In this document: positions 43,187 through 56,014 of the stretch, piece after piece | Layout: each line of letters begins with the position of its first letter | How positions within the stretch are numbered: position 1 is the stretch's first letter | From: Alopecurus myosuroides | Taxonomy: Eukaryota; Streptophyta; Magnoliopsida; Poales; Poaceae | Reading direction: 5' to 3' | NCBI GenBank assembly: GCA_028641055.1 | Contig: CM054061.1 | Location: 53,982,081 to 54,046,080, forward strand | Length of the DNA: 64,000 nt | Program-made: the position numbers and the translations under genes | The notes under the pieces: generated by a model | What the model was told of the DNA's origin: nothing | Databases searched by the model: none | Seen by the model: the letters and a program-made list of their open reading frames with translations, nothing else

Positions 43187-44044
43187 TGATACGTCATAAA
43201 TGTATACTTAATTTCTGATGTTCCATGTTGTTTTGATCTTGTTTCCCACATGTTTGTTATACACTTTATGTCATTTTAATCGATTTTCCGGACTAACCTA
43301 TTGACAAGATGCCACGGAGCGAGTTCCCTGTTTTCTGTTGTTTTTAGTTTCAGAAAAGTTGTTCTGAAAATATTCTCGGAATTGGAAAATTTGAAGTCCG
43401 GAGGTTCTAGAATTCCCGAAGGTTCCACAGAGTCCCGAAGAGACCCGGAGGGGGGCCACAGGGGGCCCACACCATAGGGCGACGCGCACCCGGGCCGCGC
43501 CATAGGGTGGTGTGCGCCCCCCATACCTCCACCGCCTTTGCCCTTTGGTCTATTTATACCCCCCAAGGCGTAAACCCTAAAGATATACCCCTTCGTCCCA
43601 AAAAACACCCGAGGCCGCCGTCATCGTCATCCCGAGATCGGGAGGGTTCTGGAGCTCCCCCCGGCACCCTGCTGGGAGGGGAATTCATCACCGGAGGGGT
43701 CTACACCACCATGCCCTCCTCCGAAGTGATGTGTGAGTAGTTCATCCCTGGACTACGGGTCCATTGCAGTAGCTAGATGGTTGTTCTCTCCACTTTGTAC
43801 CTCATGTTTAGATCTCGTGATCTGCCTCACATGATCGGGATCATCTTTATGTAATGCTACATGTTGTGTTTGCTGGGATCTGATGAATGTTGAATTCTAT
43901 GTCTTATGATTATCAATCTATCATGTTATCTTCATGCATATGTTATTTATGATCTTGCATGCTCTCCGTTATTAGTAGATTCTCTGGCCAAGTAGATGCT
44001 AGTAACTCCAAGAGGGAGTATTTATGCTCGATAGTGGGTTCATG
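43187..44044 (+). repeat. 3' LTR of G1, first part
   Basis: Begins TGATACGTCATAAATG and is closely similar to the 5' LTR. It is interrupted after GGGTTCATG by G2, with TCATG (44040-44044) duplicated at 62396-62400. The remainder of the LTR is 62401-63122. Confidence 0.88.
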
Positions 44045-45996
44045 TCTTGATACGTCTCCAACGTATCTATAATTTCTGATGCTCCATGATGATAGTATGA
44101 CAATTGCTACTCCCTCCGTCCGGGTTTAAAAGTCCCTTAACACTATGCATTGCGACCAAGGCAGTAGCTGAGTGGGTTATTTCATCGAGGCCAATTCTAC
44201 CGTATCCACCAATGAAGTGAAGGTTTCGTTTAGTCTTAATGATAGCACAATAATTTTGGCCATGCAAATTGACGAGGCGCTATTTTTAAGTGGCATGCAT
44301 TGGGCAGTTTCACTAGGGAGGGGAGAAATAAAGAAAGGAGAGAGAAATGTGCGGCTGGGTGAGAATTTTTCCATAATTAGGCCACGCTAATTTATGCCAA
44401 TTAATGCTTACAGGCCCTGTGGAGGAGTATTTTCTGGACAATTTTTTTCACTAGAAGACTTTTAAACCCGGACGGAGGGAGTACATGTTTTCTCTCTTCT
44501 TTATGTAATTTTTACACGTTTTCCTGGACTAACCTATTAACAAGATTCCAAGTGCTAGTTCCCTGTTTTTTGTTGTTTTTTGTTTCAGAAAAGTTTTTCT
44601 GGAAATATTCTCGGAATTGGACCGCACAAAGCCCAAAGTGGCTATTTTCCCCGGTAGCATCCAGAAGACCGAAGAGGAGACGAAGAGGGGCATCAGGGGG
44701 CCTACACCATGGGGTGGCGCCCTCCCCCTTGGCCGCGCCAGGGGGTGGTGTGGGGCCCCCAGAGCTCCACCGCCTCTTGCATGTCGCCTATTTAACCCCC
44801 CCGGATGGAAAACCCTAAACACCTGATAAAATATTCCTGAAAAGTTCTGCAGCCGCCGTCACCGTCAACCCTAGATCAGGGGGGTTCTGAAGGTGTCTCT
44901 GGCACCCTGCCGGAGAGGAAATCATCACCGGAGGCCTCTACATCACCATGCCCGTATCCGGAGTGATGCGTGAGTAGTTCATCCTTGGACTACGGGTCCA
45001 TAGCGGTAGCTAGATGGTTGTCTTCTCCTCATATGCCTCCATATTTAGATCTCATGAGCCACCTAACATGATCGAGATTTATCTTATGTAACTCTATGTG
45101 TTGTGTTTGCTGGGATCCGATGAATATTAAACTTATGCCAAGTTGATTATAGTCTTTATTGCATATGTTATTTGTGATCTTGCATGCTTTCCGTTGCTAG
45201 TGGGTACTCTGTCCAATTAGTTGCTAGTGACTCCAAGAGGGAGTATTTATGCTCGATACTGTGTTCATGCCTCCTCACCACCTTGCCGGAGTGACAGAAA
45301 CGTGAAGGGGGAGGATGTGATGTTGCCATTAGGGAGAAAATAGCGGTGAGAGTACCCGCGTGCATAATCATTGCTTACGTTACACACTTTGTTTAATGCA
45401 GTTATCTGTTGCTTGCAACTTAATACCTAAGGGGGTTTGGATCATAACCCGAGGGTGGATTATTAGTCATAGATGTAGTTGGATTACGGTCTATGTATAT
45501 TGTTGTAATGCCCGTACTAAATATCATAGTAGTCATCATGTCATGAATGTGCACTATGGTGCAACCTTTATTTGTCAATTGTCCAGCTGTATTTTGTTCA
45601 CCAAGCATGCTATCTTTTATGGAGAGACACCACTAGTGAACCTATGAACCCCGGTCCATTTTCCTACACTGGTAAAACAAACCACAACAATTTCCTGCTT
45701 TCTTTACTTACTGCAAGGATACATTATTTTCCACACTATACATCTAATCTTTGTTTTCAGCAAGACCGGTGAGATGTACAACCTCACTATACCGTTGGGA
45801 CAAAGTATTTTGGTTGTGTTGTGTGCAGGTTCCACGTTGTTGCTGACACCGGTGATCCATCACCACCGTCAGTGGCATCAACCTTTCGAAGGTTCTCTTT
45901 CTCCTACTGGATTGATAACCTTGGTTCTTAACTAAGGGGAATTTCTTACCGTTGTGCTCATCACACCCTCCTCTTGGGGTATCCCAACACACAACA
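44045..45996 (+). repeat. 5' LTR of G2
   Basis: LTR of about 1,578 bp after removal of the MITE, against 1,569 bp for the 3' copy. The first G of the terminal TG is missing (TCTTGATACG versus TGCTTGATACG). Confidence 0.85.
44110..44481. mobile_element. Stowaway-type MITE in the G2 5' LTR
   Basis: 372 bp with perfect 25-bp terminal inverted repeats starting CTCCCTCCGTCC, flanked by TA on both sides (44108-44109, 44482-44483). The 3' LTR of G2 has an uninterrupted site here (CAATTGCCACATGTTT near 60887), so insertion occurred after G2 arrived. No coding capacity; such elements use mariner-like transposases. Confidence 0.95.
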
Positions 45997-46261
45997 TCAA
46001 AGAAATTTCTGGCGCTGTTGCCGGGGATCTCAAAGTAATCAAGAAGCAAGCACTCCCTCGTCAACTCTAGCAACAGGAAAATTTCTGGCGCCATTGCCGG
46101 GGAGAAAGAAGTCTTCTGGTAAGAGGAGTCTCTCACTCTCAACCTCTTTATTTTGTTTATTTTCTTGTTTTTGTTTTTTGTCTTGTTTTGCTTCTCTTTA
46201 CCAAAAACACACAAAAAAATAGTTTACTTTATAGCTGTTATTTATTTGCTTGCTTTTATTT

Positions 46262-46960
46262 TGCTAAAACGAGTATTCCAAAAGTAGAGGTTCGTTCCTT
46301 TAGGCAAAAAGAAGGAGAAAGTTTAAAAGATGCTTGGTATAGAATAAATGATGCTCATAATAGGTGCATAAAAAAATATTCTACCTTGATACTCCTGAGA
46401 AATTTTTATTTGGTATTTCTGTCTGGTATAGGCATGTGTTAGATAATCTTACAGGTGGAAATTTTCTAGGAACTCCTGCCTTGGAAGCATGCAATTCGAT
46501 TGAAAGTTTAGTAGGAGCACCCTCCCCCGTTACAACTGTTAAAACTGAGACCACTTTGGAGGATGTTATTAATAAATTAAACTCTTTGGAAGTGAACTTA
46601 CCAATTTTCCTTGATAATGCTAGCAAAGTTAATGAATCAATAAGTACTATTGATAAAGGAATCACCGCTCTAGAAGCTAGCAACACTCATTATGATCAAA
46701 ATTTTAGGATTGGTAAACTAGAGGAGGCTATGGGAACTTTAAGCTCAACTTTTTCATCTCTTAAATTCAAAAAGGAGAAATCCTTTGTGGGAAAGGAGAA
46801 AAGATTCATGTATGTTCCCAAGATAACTAAACCTAAATCTCATTATGTGCTGAAAATTGCTAAAACAATTAATGAAACTAAGAGTGGCCTTCATGTTGAA
46901 TCTTCAGAAACACCTAGAGTGCCTAATGCTGAAAATAATTATTTAGAGGAAGTTATTGAT
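46262..46960 (+). pseudogene. gag fragment of G2, cut by element N
   Basis: Starts in one frame with SFRQKEGESLKDAWYRINDA, the conserved start of the retrotransposon gag domain, and shifts frame in an A-run near 46371-46377. It continues as WYRHVLDNLTGGNFLGTP and a coiled-coil-like region to EEVID at the N insertion. After N the frame continues (59096 on) for a few codons to a stop in the DASSLENT phrase. No protease or polymerase part exists in G2. Confidence 0.65.
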
Positions 46961-47516
46961 TGTCGAGACATCGTAGTAGTTTTCATAGACGGGGGTGCCA
47001 TGAGACTACGGTAGAGACGTGGGGTAACGGGATCGCGTAGTTAAGGTTGAACACAGGATTTACCCAGGTTCGGTACGTCGCGACAGTACGACGTGCCTAC
47101 TCCTGCACTTCTCACTAATCAGGACTAAAGCCTGTAAACATGGTTACAATGTGAGGGTTTAGATCTAAGCTACTCGACGAGGATGAGCTTCTCGGCGAGT
47201 TGGCGTAGAGCTTCTCTGTTATTCGTCTCCTTGTTTAATCTATCTCCCGTACAGCTTTATATAATAGCCGGATTAGGGCTTAAAGAATAGGAAACCTAGA
47301 GGACTACGGTAACTTGTAACTTGGAAAGCAAGGAATCCGTCTTCTCCTCCAAGCCAGATCACCTGGGCCGTGATCCGGGTTCTTCTAGAATCCAGCTTCT
47401 GTGCGTCGGGTTACTAGGCCGCCTAATGGACCTGAGCCCACTACCACTTAGGCCACCCTGGTAATCCGGCACTTTATCTACCATCTTCTATACCCCTATT
47501 TGGTATATATCCGACA
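46961..47516 (-). repeat. 3' LTR of N (by minus-strand orientation)
   Basis: 556 bp. Contains CTTTATATAATAGCC at 47252-47266, a TATA-like sequence usable on either strand. It differs from the other LTR at about ten sites, three of them clustered in that region (CCCGTACAGC versus CCCGTCCGGC, and TATATAA versus TGTATAA). Confidence 0.93.
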
Positions 47517-48054
47517 GTAGCCCCCAAGAAGGATTAAAACTCTGATTCTCCGTCTTTCGCCAAATATACTTTGTCCGAGAGATATTGATTCAGCAGTCTT
47601 GATTCTTCTTATTCTTCTTTTGAAAGAGATGGTAACATGAAACTCGGAATCCTGAAAATCCGGCTTTTCTCTCACGATCCTTCGCAGAAAAGGAACTTCT
47701 TACGTCAGCGCCTGAGTCATGCTGACGCAAGGGACGTTTGGGTTTCACGCGGGAAACCCTGCAACGTATCTCTGACAGATTCTCACGGGAAACGAGGAGA
47801 TAGTCATTATTTCCCTGTCGTTTCATTTCCCGGATTTTCCGGCGAGTGACACGCGTTAAACATCCAACGGTCAAATAGCCGTTGGCACGTATCTTGACGG
47901 ATTTCTAGCTACAAATAGCCGTCCTCGTCCTCATCGAAAATCTTCCGCTCTCTTCACTGCCCACGCCATTGACGCACGCAAGCTCTCGAGCGAGGTACTG
48001 TCCCGAGCGCACTTCACCTCCAAAGCACACCGGAACACACCGCGCCGCCAGGAA
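47517..48054 (+). promoter_or_regulatory. Leader/promoter region of the antisense gene in N
   Basis: Non-coding on either strand. A TATA-like GCTACAAATAGCCG at 47910-47923 lies 130 bp before the ATG at 48055, followed by a CT-rich stretch (CTTCCGCTCTCTTCACTG), a reasonable plant promoter-leader layout. The CCCGTCGTTT-type GC words here are not repeated elsewhere. Confidence 0.35.
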
Positions 48055-50996
48055 ATGGCAGCCTCACCGTCCTCGCCCACTCGCGCCGCCATCGACGACC
48101 TTATCGGTGACCTAGATCCACAGCTAGGGTCACCCAAGCACGCCGGCGACGAGCCGGAGAAAACCGCGGCCTTCGCGGCGGGCGGAGAGAACCTTTCCGC
48201 CGCCGCGGACGTTGCGGGCGCGAGCTCCGCAGCTTCCCCGCCGTTTGCCCCTGAAACGGCGGAGGAGAAGATCCCGCTTCAAGTCAACGAACACGCTGCG
48301 ACCGAAGAAGCAGAATTTGTCGGCAACTGGAATCCGAGTAATTCTTCCCTCGTCCTCGTTCGACAAATGTCAAAGGAGGGATTAATAGTTAAAGGCAAAT
48401 GGCGAAACTCAGATGGTGAACTCGAGCCCAGACCGAAAGACGGAGAACGTGTCCTCCTTACCTCTCACATTACGCGAGGTATGGGTTTACCTCCTTCTGC
48501 CTTCTTCATGGACATCCTTAACTATTACGGCGTCCAACCACATAACCTCTCTCCAAACTCCATCCTCTATCTAGCTAGTTTCCAAGCTCTTTTTGAAGGA
48601 TATCTCGGAATAGCTCCTAGTCTAGATTTTTTGCAATATTGTTTTGAAGTAAAACATAACATCACAAAAGGCATTTCCCCTATCTGTGGAACTATATCTT
48701 TCACTCTTCGGAAATATAGAGAGGATTGGTTCCCGAGGATACAAATGCCAGAACCCGCCAAATCCTGGCTTGGTTCTTTCTTTTATCATCAGGACATCCC
48801 GTTCCCTGGCAAGGAAATCGAGGTTCCTCCATTTGTTCATTCCGCTGCCATTCCTCGAGAGAGTTGGACAGTTGAAGCAGTTGAGACATTGCCGGAAAAT
48901 CTAATGAAGATAAAGCGCCGTATCGCCAAGCTTACTTCTTCCAAACCTTCTTTAACTGGGAAGGACACTGTTTTATGCTGGTTCGGACGTCGTATTCAGC
49001 CCCTTTCATTTCGTTCCCGGCTTCTTTGCGAATACAAAGGGCCAGAAGATAGCATGAGGGGAACAGATAAAGCCTATACCAAGAATGATTTTATAAAGCG
49101 GCTTCATCAACTGGTCGCCACCAGCACTCAAATTGAAGAAAATCTAGCCATTTATCACGTGGAAAATCTGGTTCCTAAGGTATTTATACTTTCCTTGTTT
49201 CCGAGTTTTTCTCAGATTAACTTCTTTCTCCGCCTTTTAATATGTTGTTAATTCTTTCCTAGTTCAACGAACTCGGAGGAAATGATCTTGCTTCCGACGC
49301 CGAACTCAGCAAATTACATGCTAGGTTTTACAACAACCGGAAGCGCAAAAGGCAGGTGACTTTCGAGAAAATGGTAACTATTGACGGAATTCCTATCGCC
49401 ACGTCCAGGTACTTTACTGGAGTTTTTCTAGTTATCATTCTCCTTCGATTCTTCGAGATTTTTTACTTCTCGGATATCCTCCTTTCAGACTTTCCCCGAC
49501 TCCTCTAAAGGCGAAGAAGTTGAAGAAACATAAAGCTGCTATTAAAGAAGAATCTTCTTCTGCGACCATGGGCATGAGGGAAAAAACAAAAACACAGACG
49601 GGCGGAAATCCTCGATCATCTGTTGGAAACGAACCCATTCCCAATCTGGACAACGATGTCCAGATAAAAGAAGAGCCATTCGACGACCTCGGATATATTC
49701 GTCCGGAGGCTAAAAAATTCTTTGCTCCTGCCCCTCTGATTCGCCCTTGGCCACAAGGCGGATTAGTTATTCGCAATGATATCGTATTTTCACCTCGTCA
49801 GGTCATACAGGATGGCCTTCATCACGTTGGAATTCTTTTCTCAGATTACGCACAAGAATTCAACGAGACATTGGCCAGCTTGCGAGAGATGAGTCAGGTA
49901 TTATCTCTAGCCCCCAAGAATTAAGTTGAAAACCTGATCTCTTCTTAATGTTTCTTACTATGCTTGTTCATACTTAAGCATTTGGTTTTCATTTCCGAGT
50001 TTCAGCATTCTGCCGATGCTATAAACTTAGAAGATTTTAACAAACTTAATATCAAGAATGAAGAAGTGAGAACTCTTCAATCTATTATTGAGTTAAAAAG
50101 CAACGAGCTGGCATCATCTCAGCTACAGCTATCGGAAGCAACAGGTATTTACTCTGTGCAGTTGTTTCTCTGCAAAAGTTTTGCCGAATTTTTGTAAACT
50201 CGGAATATTTTCTCGCCCTCCAGCCGCTTTAGCTAAAGCCAAAGAATTAGCGGAAGACGCCATCAATGCCTCTCGGCTCCGTGAGGAAAACTCGAACCTT
50301 CGAAAGGAGCTTTTGAAAGTTCAAGAAGACCTGGAAGCCAGCAATATGGCCCTTGGGATTGCTCGATCCAAGGCTTCGTTGCAGGCAGCGGAAGATAAAT
50401 CTGTCATCAATGATTTGGAAAGTATGCTATTCCCGCGCATGAAAGAAGGCACCGAGATTGACAAGGTTCTTGGTAAGTTAACTCCTTTTACCAATATCTT
50501 CAAGTCTTATTTCCTGTATCTTTTCACTTAACCTTTTCCTTTTTTCGAAAAAACAGGAAATTTTCCAGGAATTTCTCGGATTGAAAAGATCCGAGCTTTT
50601 GGGGAGGTGTGGAACGCAATCAGAAATGCAGGAATGCAGCTGATTAACAAATTCCTTCCCACAAGCACTATAGAATTCTCGGAAGTTTACAAACTTCCGG
50701 GTGCCATCACAGAGGTTGCGGAGTCGAAAGAATCCATTCTACGCTCAGCTGCACGAGGTGGTGCGCGCATGGCACTCGGCCTTATGCGTCTACATTATCC
50801 TGATGCCAAATCCTGGCGCATAGCATCAGGTGTCCCTCAAGGATACACGGAAGCCCAACGGAATACAATCTTTGATGAAATCCAAGGGCACGCTACCAAG
50901 ATTGCCTCTATGGTTAATATTTCCATCACCTATCCAGAAGAAGAAGTGCCTGCAGCCCCCGAGAATGATAGCAGCGATGAAGACTCGGATGTTTGA
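48055..50996 (+). CDS. Antisense gene of N: PF04195-like 'putative gypsy type transposon' protein, six exons
   Basis: Exons 48055-49179, 49263-49408, 49489-49897, 50006-50144, 50224-50472, 50557-50996; all five introns are GT/AG, 77-108 bp long, and join into one open frame of 835 aa. The N-terminus is Ala/Glu-rich. Residues about 120-230 (GMGLPPSAFFMDILNYYG, LSPNSILYLASFQALFEGYL) match my recollection of the PF04195 family found in plant Gypsy elements. The C-terminal half is a long coiled coil (about 500-700) with an acidic end. It runs opposite to gag-pol, between integrase and the LTR. Function is unknown. It has no stop or frameshift, in contrast to gag-pol of the same element. Confidence 0.75.
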
Positions 50997-51610
50997 AGAA
51001 GTGCACTTGACCTGGATGATGGATATAGGAGCATTTATTTTTACAATGTAATTCATATTGTAATGCTTCTATTCCTTTTGTCGAAACAAGAACTCCGCCT
51101 TTTGCAGTTTTGAATTATGAAATTCCTTGCAAGTTTTTTCGGGTTTGACTGTTCCTTTATCTTCTAAGTCTTCTGGCATGTGCATTTTAACTGCCCTTTA
51201 GTCTGTGAAAAAATGACTTAAATGAAACATCATGTTGAGTAACTGGCTATAACCCATCAGTTTTAACTCAAAAACATGGATCATACTAAAGACATTTTTA
51301 CGAACTAGCTTTAGTGACCCAACGCACGACCAATCAGATGATGCTTAGAGAAAGGTAAGGAATTTTTTGAAACTTGGGCACGCAGGCACAATCCGAGTTT
51401 CCTTTAGCCGTTGGCAGGCTGAATCATTCAGCTTTTAAACACCAAGCACGCAGGCACAATTCGGGTTAACATTGAGTATTTTGTAAGATCATTGGGAAAT
51501 AGATAAAATGGAATCATGTTTTGTACTATAATGAACTTGTAAAAACATGGATATCAAAATTCCGACTTCCTTATTTCATGATCTCAAAAGATGTTTACAT
51601 AGAGATTGAA
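50997..51610. other. Spacer between converging genes of N
   Basis: No gene. The phrase GGCACGCAGGCACAATCCGAGTT and variant occur twice (51377 and 51446). Confidence 0.4.
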
Positions 51611-52644
51611 CTAAGTATAGAAGGGACGTAACTGCTGGATGCTCCAAGGCCTTTTTGTCTCTCCTAGCTCATCATCTATTTTTCTCTTTCTTTTGCGATT
51701 CGGCTTCTCTGGATCATCTTCTGTATCTCGAATATAGACAAGATAATATGATCCATTCTTCATGGCTTTACTTATGACGAATGGTCCTTCCCAAACTGGG
51801 GCTAACTTGTGCTTCCTTTGCTGTACCAGCCTCAGCACTAAGTCACCTTCTTTAAAAGAACGATGCCTGATTTTGCGACTATGGTAACGTCGTAAACCTT
51901 GCTGGTAAATGGCGGATCTTTGAAGCACAAGCTCTCACTCCTCTTCTAAGAGATCGACGGCGTCCTGTCGTGCTTCTTCGGCATCTGAGTCATCGAAATC
52001 CTGCACTCTAGGGCTGTAATGGATCATATCCGTTGGAAGAATAGCTTCCGCACCGTAAACTAGGAAAAACGGGGTTTGCCCAGTTGACCTATTTGGCGCC
52101 GTTCGAATACTCCAAAGCACAGAAGGTAATTCCTCTACCCATGCTCCAGCTGCTCTATGAAGAGGAGATTCGAGTCTTGGGCGTATTCCTTGCAGGATTG
52201 AGCTATTCATTCTTTCAACCTGCCCATTGGATTGCGGGTGCGCTACAGATGCAAGATCTAGGCGTATTCCCGTTTGTTGGCAATATTTTGCCAATTCTCC
52301 AATGGAGAAATTTGTCCCGTTGTCAGTTATTATGCTGTGTGGGACGCCATACCTCATTACTAAATCAATGATGAAATTTCTGGCAGTTGCACCATCCAGC
52401 TTTTTGATGGGTTTGGCCTCCACCCATTTGGTATACTTATCTACTGCTACGAGTAGATGTGTAAGTCCGCCTCTTGCAGTTTTGAACGGTCCCATCATAT
52501 CTAGCCCCCAGACCGCAAACGGCCATGTAATGGGAATAGTTTTAAGTGCTTGGGCCGGCAAATTGGTCTGCTTAGCGTAATATTGACACCCTGCACACGT
52601 ATTAACTATATGCTCGGCATCTGTCTTGGCTGTTAGCCAGAAAA
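51611..52644 (-). pseudogene. Integrase part of N pol, one internal stop
   Basis: Continues the pol polyprotein after a frameshift. Zinc-binding Cys pair (NTCAGCQ), then the catalytic core with Asp in WGLDMMGPF, Asp in ITDNGTNF and Glu in GQVERMN, the D,D,E triad. A C-terminal block follows (KEGDLVLRLVQQRKHKLAPVWEGPF) with the usual Gypsy GPF-type module. A TGA at 51935-51937 separates core and C-terminal block. The ORF ends with the last pol codon at 51611. Confidence 0.85.
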
Positions 52645-54845
52645 AACCCAGCGCGGAATGCTTTTTTGACTATGCTTTTTGATTGAGCATGGTGTCCGCA
52701 ATCTCCGGCATGGATTTCTTCCAGTATTTCTCTTCCTTCTTCTGGTGAGATGCACCGCTGAAAAATTCCAGAAGTACTGCGTTTATATAAGCAGCCGTCA
52801 ATTACCGCGTATCCTTTGCATCGACGCTGTATTTGTCTTTGCAAGACTTCGTCTGCTCCTTCCGGGTACTTCTGATTGACTAAGAATTTTAAGTACGGAA
52901 TTGTCCAGTCCGGCTTAACGAGCATGACTTCGATTGATTCAGACGCCAGAGGGTAATCAACGTCTCCACCTTTTATGGACGGCTCATGCAAGTGCTGGAC
53001 GAATACCCCTGGTGGTAAGGTTTTTACCCTTTCTGATCCCATGCGGGCTAGTGCATCCGCGTTCCAATTTTCCTCCCTTTTGATGTGAAGGACCTCGAAT
53101 CCAAAGAAACAGATGGCGAACTCGTCTACCGTTCTCCGATATTCGGCCATTATAGGGCTTTTTGCGTCCCAGGTTTGGTTGAGCTGATGCTGCACAAAAT
53201 CCGAGTCGCCATAGCACAAGATACGCTTTACTCCTATTTCTTTTGCAATATGCAAGCCATGAAGAAGAGCTTCGTATTCTGGCACGTTATTACTGGCGTT
53301 GAAGTGTATTTGCAATACGTACTCCATTGTGTCTCCCTTAGGAGATTTTAAGACTACGCCAGCCCCAGCTCCTTCCTTCATCTTGGATCCGTCAAAGTGC
53401 ATGATCCAGTACTCGGACTCCGGCATCGGTGTTTTTTCCATTGCTTCCGTCCAGTCGGCAACAAAGTCTGCCAAAACTTGGGATTTTATGGCCTTCCTTG
53501 GCTGGTACTTAATGTCGAAGGCTGCCAGCTCAATGCCCCATTTGGCTACTCGGCCGGTTGCCTCCGCATTGTTTATAATATCTCCTAGTGGTGCTTTACT
53601 AACCACTGTTATGGAATGCCCTTGGAAGTAATGGCGCAATTTTCTAGATGCGAAAAATACACCATATGCCAGTTTCTGGTAGTGTGGGTACCTTTGTTTT
53701 GACTCGGAAAAAACTTCGCTTATGTAATATACCGGATGTTGATCTGGTATGCTTTGTTCTTCCTTTATCCGCTCCACAATGATTACCGCACTAATAACCC
53801 GATTTGTAGCCGTAAGGTATAATAACATGGGTTCTTCGTCTTTTGGCGATGCCAAAATCGGAGCTTTTATCAAAGTTTCCTTCAACTGGGTCAGCGCCGC
53901 ATCGGCCTCTTCTGTCCATTCGAACTTGTCGGATTTTTGCAGCAGCTTGTAGAGTGGTAAGGCTTTATCCCCTAGCCGACTAATAAATCTGCTGACGGCT
54001 GCGGCAGAACCCGTCAGTCTTTGGACATCTTTGACGCACGTAGGTTTCGTGATGTTCAAGATTGCCTTGATCTTTTCCGGGTTAACTTCTATTCCTCTGT
54101 GAGAAACGATGAAACCCAGAAGTTTTCCTGAGGGAACCCCGAATACGCACTTAGATGGATTCAACTTCATCTTGTAAGTGCGCAAGTTTTCGAAAGTTTC
54201 TCGCAAATCCTCAAGGAGTGTATCTTTTTCCTTGGTTACGACAGCAATATCGTCCATGTAAACATGGACGTTTTTGCCAATCTGACTATGCAAACAACGT
54301 TGCATGCAGCGCTGGTAGGTTGCACCTGCGTTCTTCAGGCCGAACGGCATGGTTACATAATAGTACGTCCCGTACGGGGTTATGAAAGAAGTCTTGATTT
54401 GATCTTCCTTTTTCATGCGTATTTGGTGGTACCCGGAGTATGCATCCAAAAAGCATAAAAGTTCGGAGCCTGCAGTGGCGTCTATTATTTGATCGATTCG
54501 CGGTAGCGCGAACCTATCTTTTGGACACAACTTGTTCAAACCTGTGTAATCTATACACATTCTAAGAGCAGTAGTGTCTTTCTTCGGTACTAATACCGGA
54601 TTTGCGGACCAGTCAGTATGGATTACTTCCTTGATGAAATCCGCTGCTAAAAGCCAGATAATTTCCTTGCCAATAGTCTTCCGTCTCCTTCCGTCAAATC
54701 GACGGAGACCTTGTTTGACGGGTTTTGATCCAGGAATAACCTTGAGTTGGTGCTCAGCAAGTTCCCTGGGTACGCCTGGCATGTCCGCTGGACACCAGGC
54801 AAAAATATCCCAGTTCTCACGGAGGAACTTGATGAGCTCGCCTTC
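52645..54845 (-). pseudogene. Reverse transcriptase / RNase H part of N pol
   Basis: Open over 726 codons. Reverse transcriptase motifs LRMCIDYTGLNKLCPKDRF, FLDAYSGYHQI, MPFGLKNAGATYQR and the catalytic YMDD (VHVYMDDIAV). RNase H with Asp in MHFDGSK, Glu in YEALLHGL, Asp in YGDSDFV and Asp in NADALA. The integrase zinc motif begins with HAGDCGHHAQ. An A-run at 52641-52646 carries one base too many or too few and shifts the frame into the integrase. An in-frame TAG (54846-54848) lies just upstream, so the polyprotein is cut between protease and reverse transcriptase. Confidence 0.92.
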
Positions 54846-56008
54846 CTATTTGTCAGTCATCCCAGTCCCTACGACGACAAATTTTGTCGGATCTTTGGGA
54901 TCTAGGATTACCTGTCTTGTATTCTCGGACGCCTTGAAGCTGTCTGTTGGCTTCCGGGTTTCTTTTCCTGCCGGCATTTCTGTCGGCGATACCTCTTTGG
55001 CTAATTCCTTCAGTTCTTCCTTTGCTATGACTCTCTGAGCGCAAAGGGCGTTTTCTTTCTCCAACTCATTCGCCAGCTTGAAATCACCGACAATAGTGAT
55101 TACTCCTCCTTTGGGTCCTGGCATCTTCAGCTTGTTATAGATATAACAAGATCTTGCCATGAATTTGGCGAAAGCTGGACGTCCGAGTATTGCGTGATAC
55201 ACGCTTTCGAACGGCACTACTTCGAAGGATACTTTTTCCTGCCGGAAGTGATCTTTATCTCCGAAGGTGACATCTAGGGAAATTTCTCCTAGGGATCGTG
55301 TTTGCCTGCCAGGAACAATGCCATGGAAGCGTATGTTGTTGTAGTTGAGCTGAGACTCGGAAATCTTCAGATGCTTCAGTGTATCCAGGTACATTATATT
55401 AATGCTGGATCCTCCATCCATCAGCACTCTTCTTAGCCTAGTGTTTTGAACAATAGGGCTTACAACAAGAGCTTGTGTGCCGGGTTCAGGGATATTTCCG
55501 GGATGATCAGACTGATCCCAGATTATCGGTGTGTTGGAGTACTTCAAGAATTTCGGGGTTGCCGGAACAACCGCGTTTATTTCTCGAAGTGTTCTTTTGG
55601 CCACCTTTGCTGACGGAGTTGCTAAGAAAGTTAGCATTGCTTCTCCATCAACTCTCGGAAATTTGGGTTCGCCCTTTCGCTGTTGTTCCTGGATTTTTTC
55701 GTCAGTGTCCGATTCACTATCTTCTTTGTCAGCTTCTGGCTTTTGTTTGGCGGGTTTCCTTTTGGAACCCTTCCCCTTACTTCCGGATCCTGCACTACCT
55801 TTCATGTTCTTATTCAGCCGGCACTGCGCGTTTGTATGGGTGGGTTTCCCAAATTGTGAGTGGTGGACACAAGGTTCCGACTTAATCCTTTCCCACTCCT
55901 CTGGAGTGTAGTTGATTGGATCTGGGTTGCGTCCTTTCCACTTGTTCCCCTTTTCTCCTCCAAAGGCTATGTTGACCTCTTGGGTTTCGTCATTGTTTCT
56001 GGAGTTCC
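54846..56008 (-). pseudogene. Gag tail and aspartic protease of N
   Basis: The frame begins within the gag C-terminus, with an unusual Cys/His block (EPCVHHSQFGKPTHTNAQC) in place of a standard CCHC knuckle, then a basic Lys/Gly linker. The protease core has the active-site DGGS (VLMDGGSSINIMYL) and the ILGRPAF flap-end motif. It ends at the TAG 54846-54848 that breaks the fusion to reverse transcriptase. It joins the gag frame only through a frameshift in the T-run at 56009-56014. Confidence 0.8.
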
Positions 56009-56014
56009 TTTTTT

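Noticed and set aside
49520..50531. Several small plus-strand genes in N
   Set aside because: They join in frame through canonical introns as exons of the single 835-aa gene.
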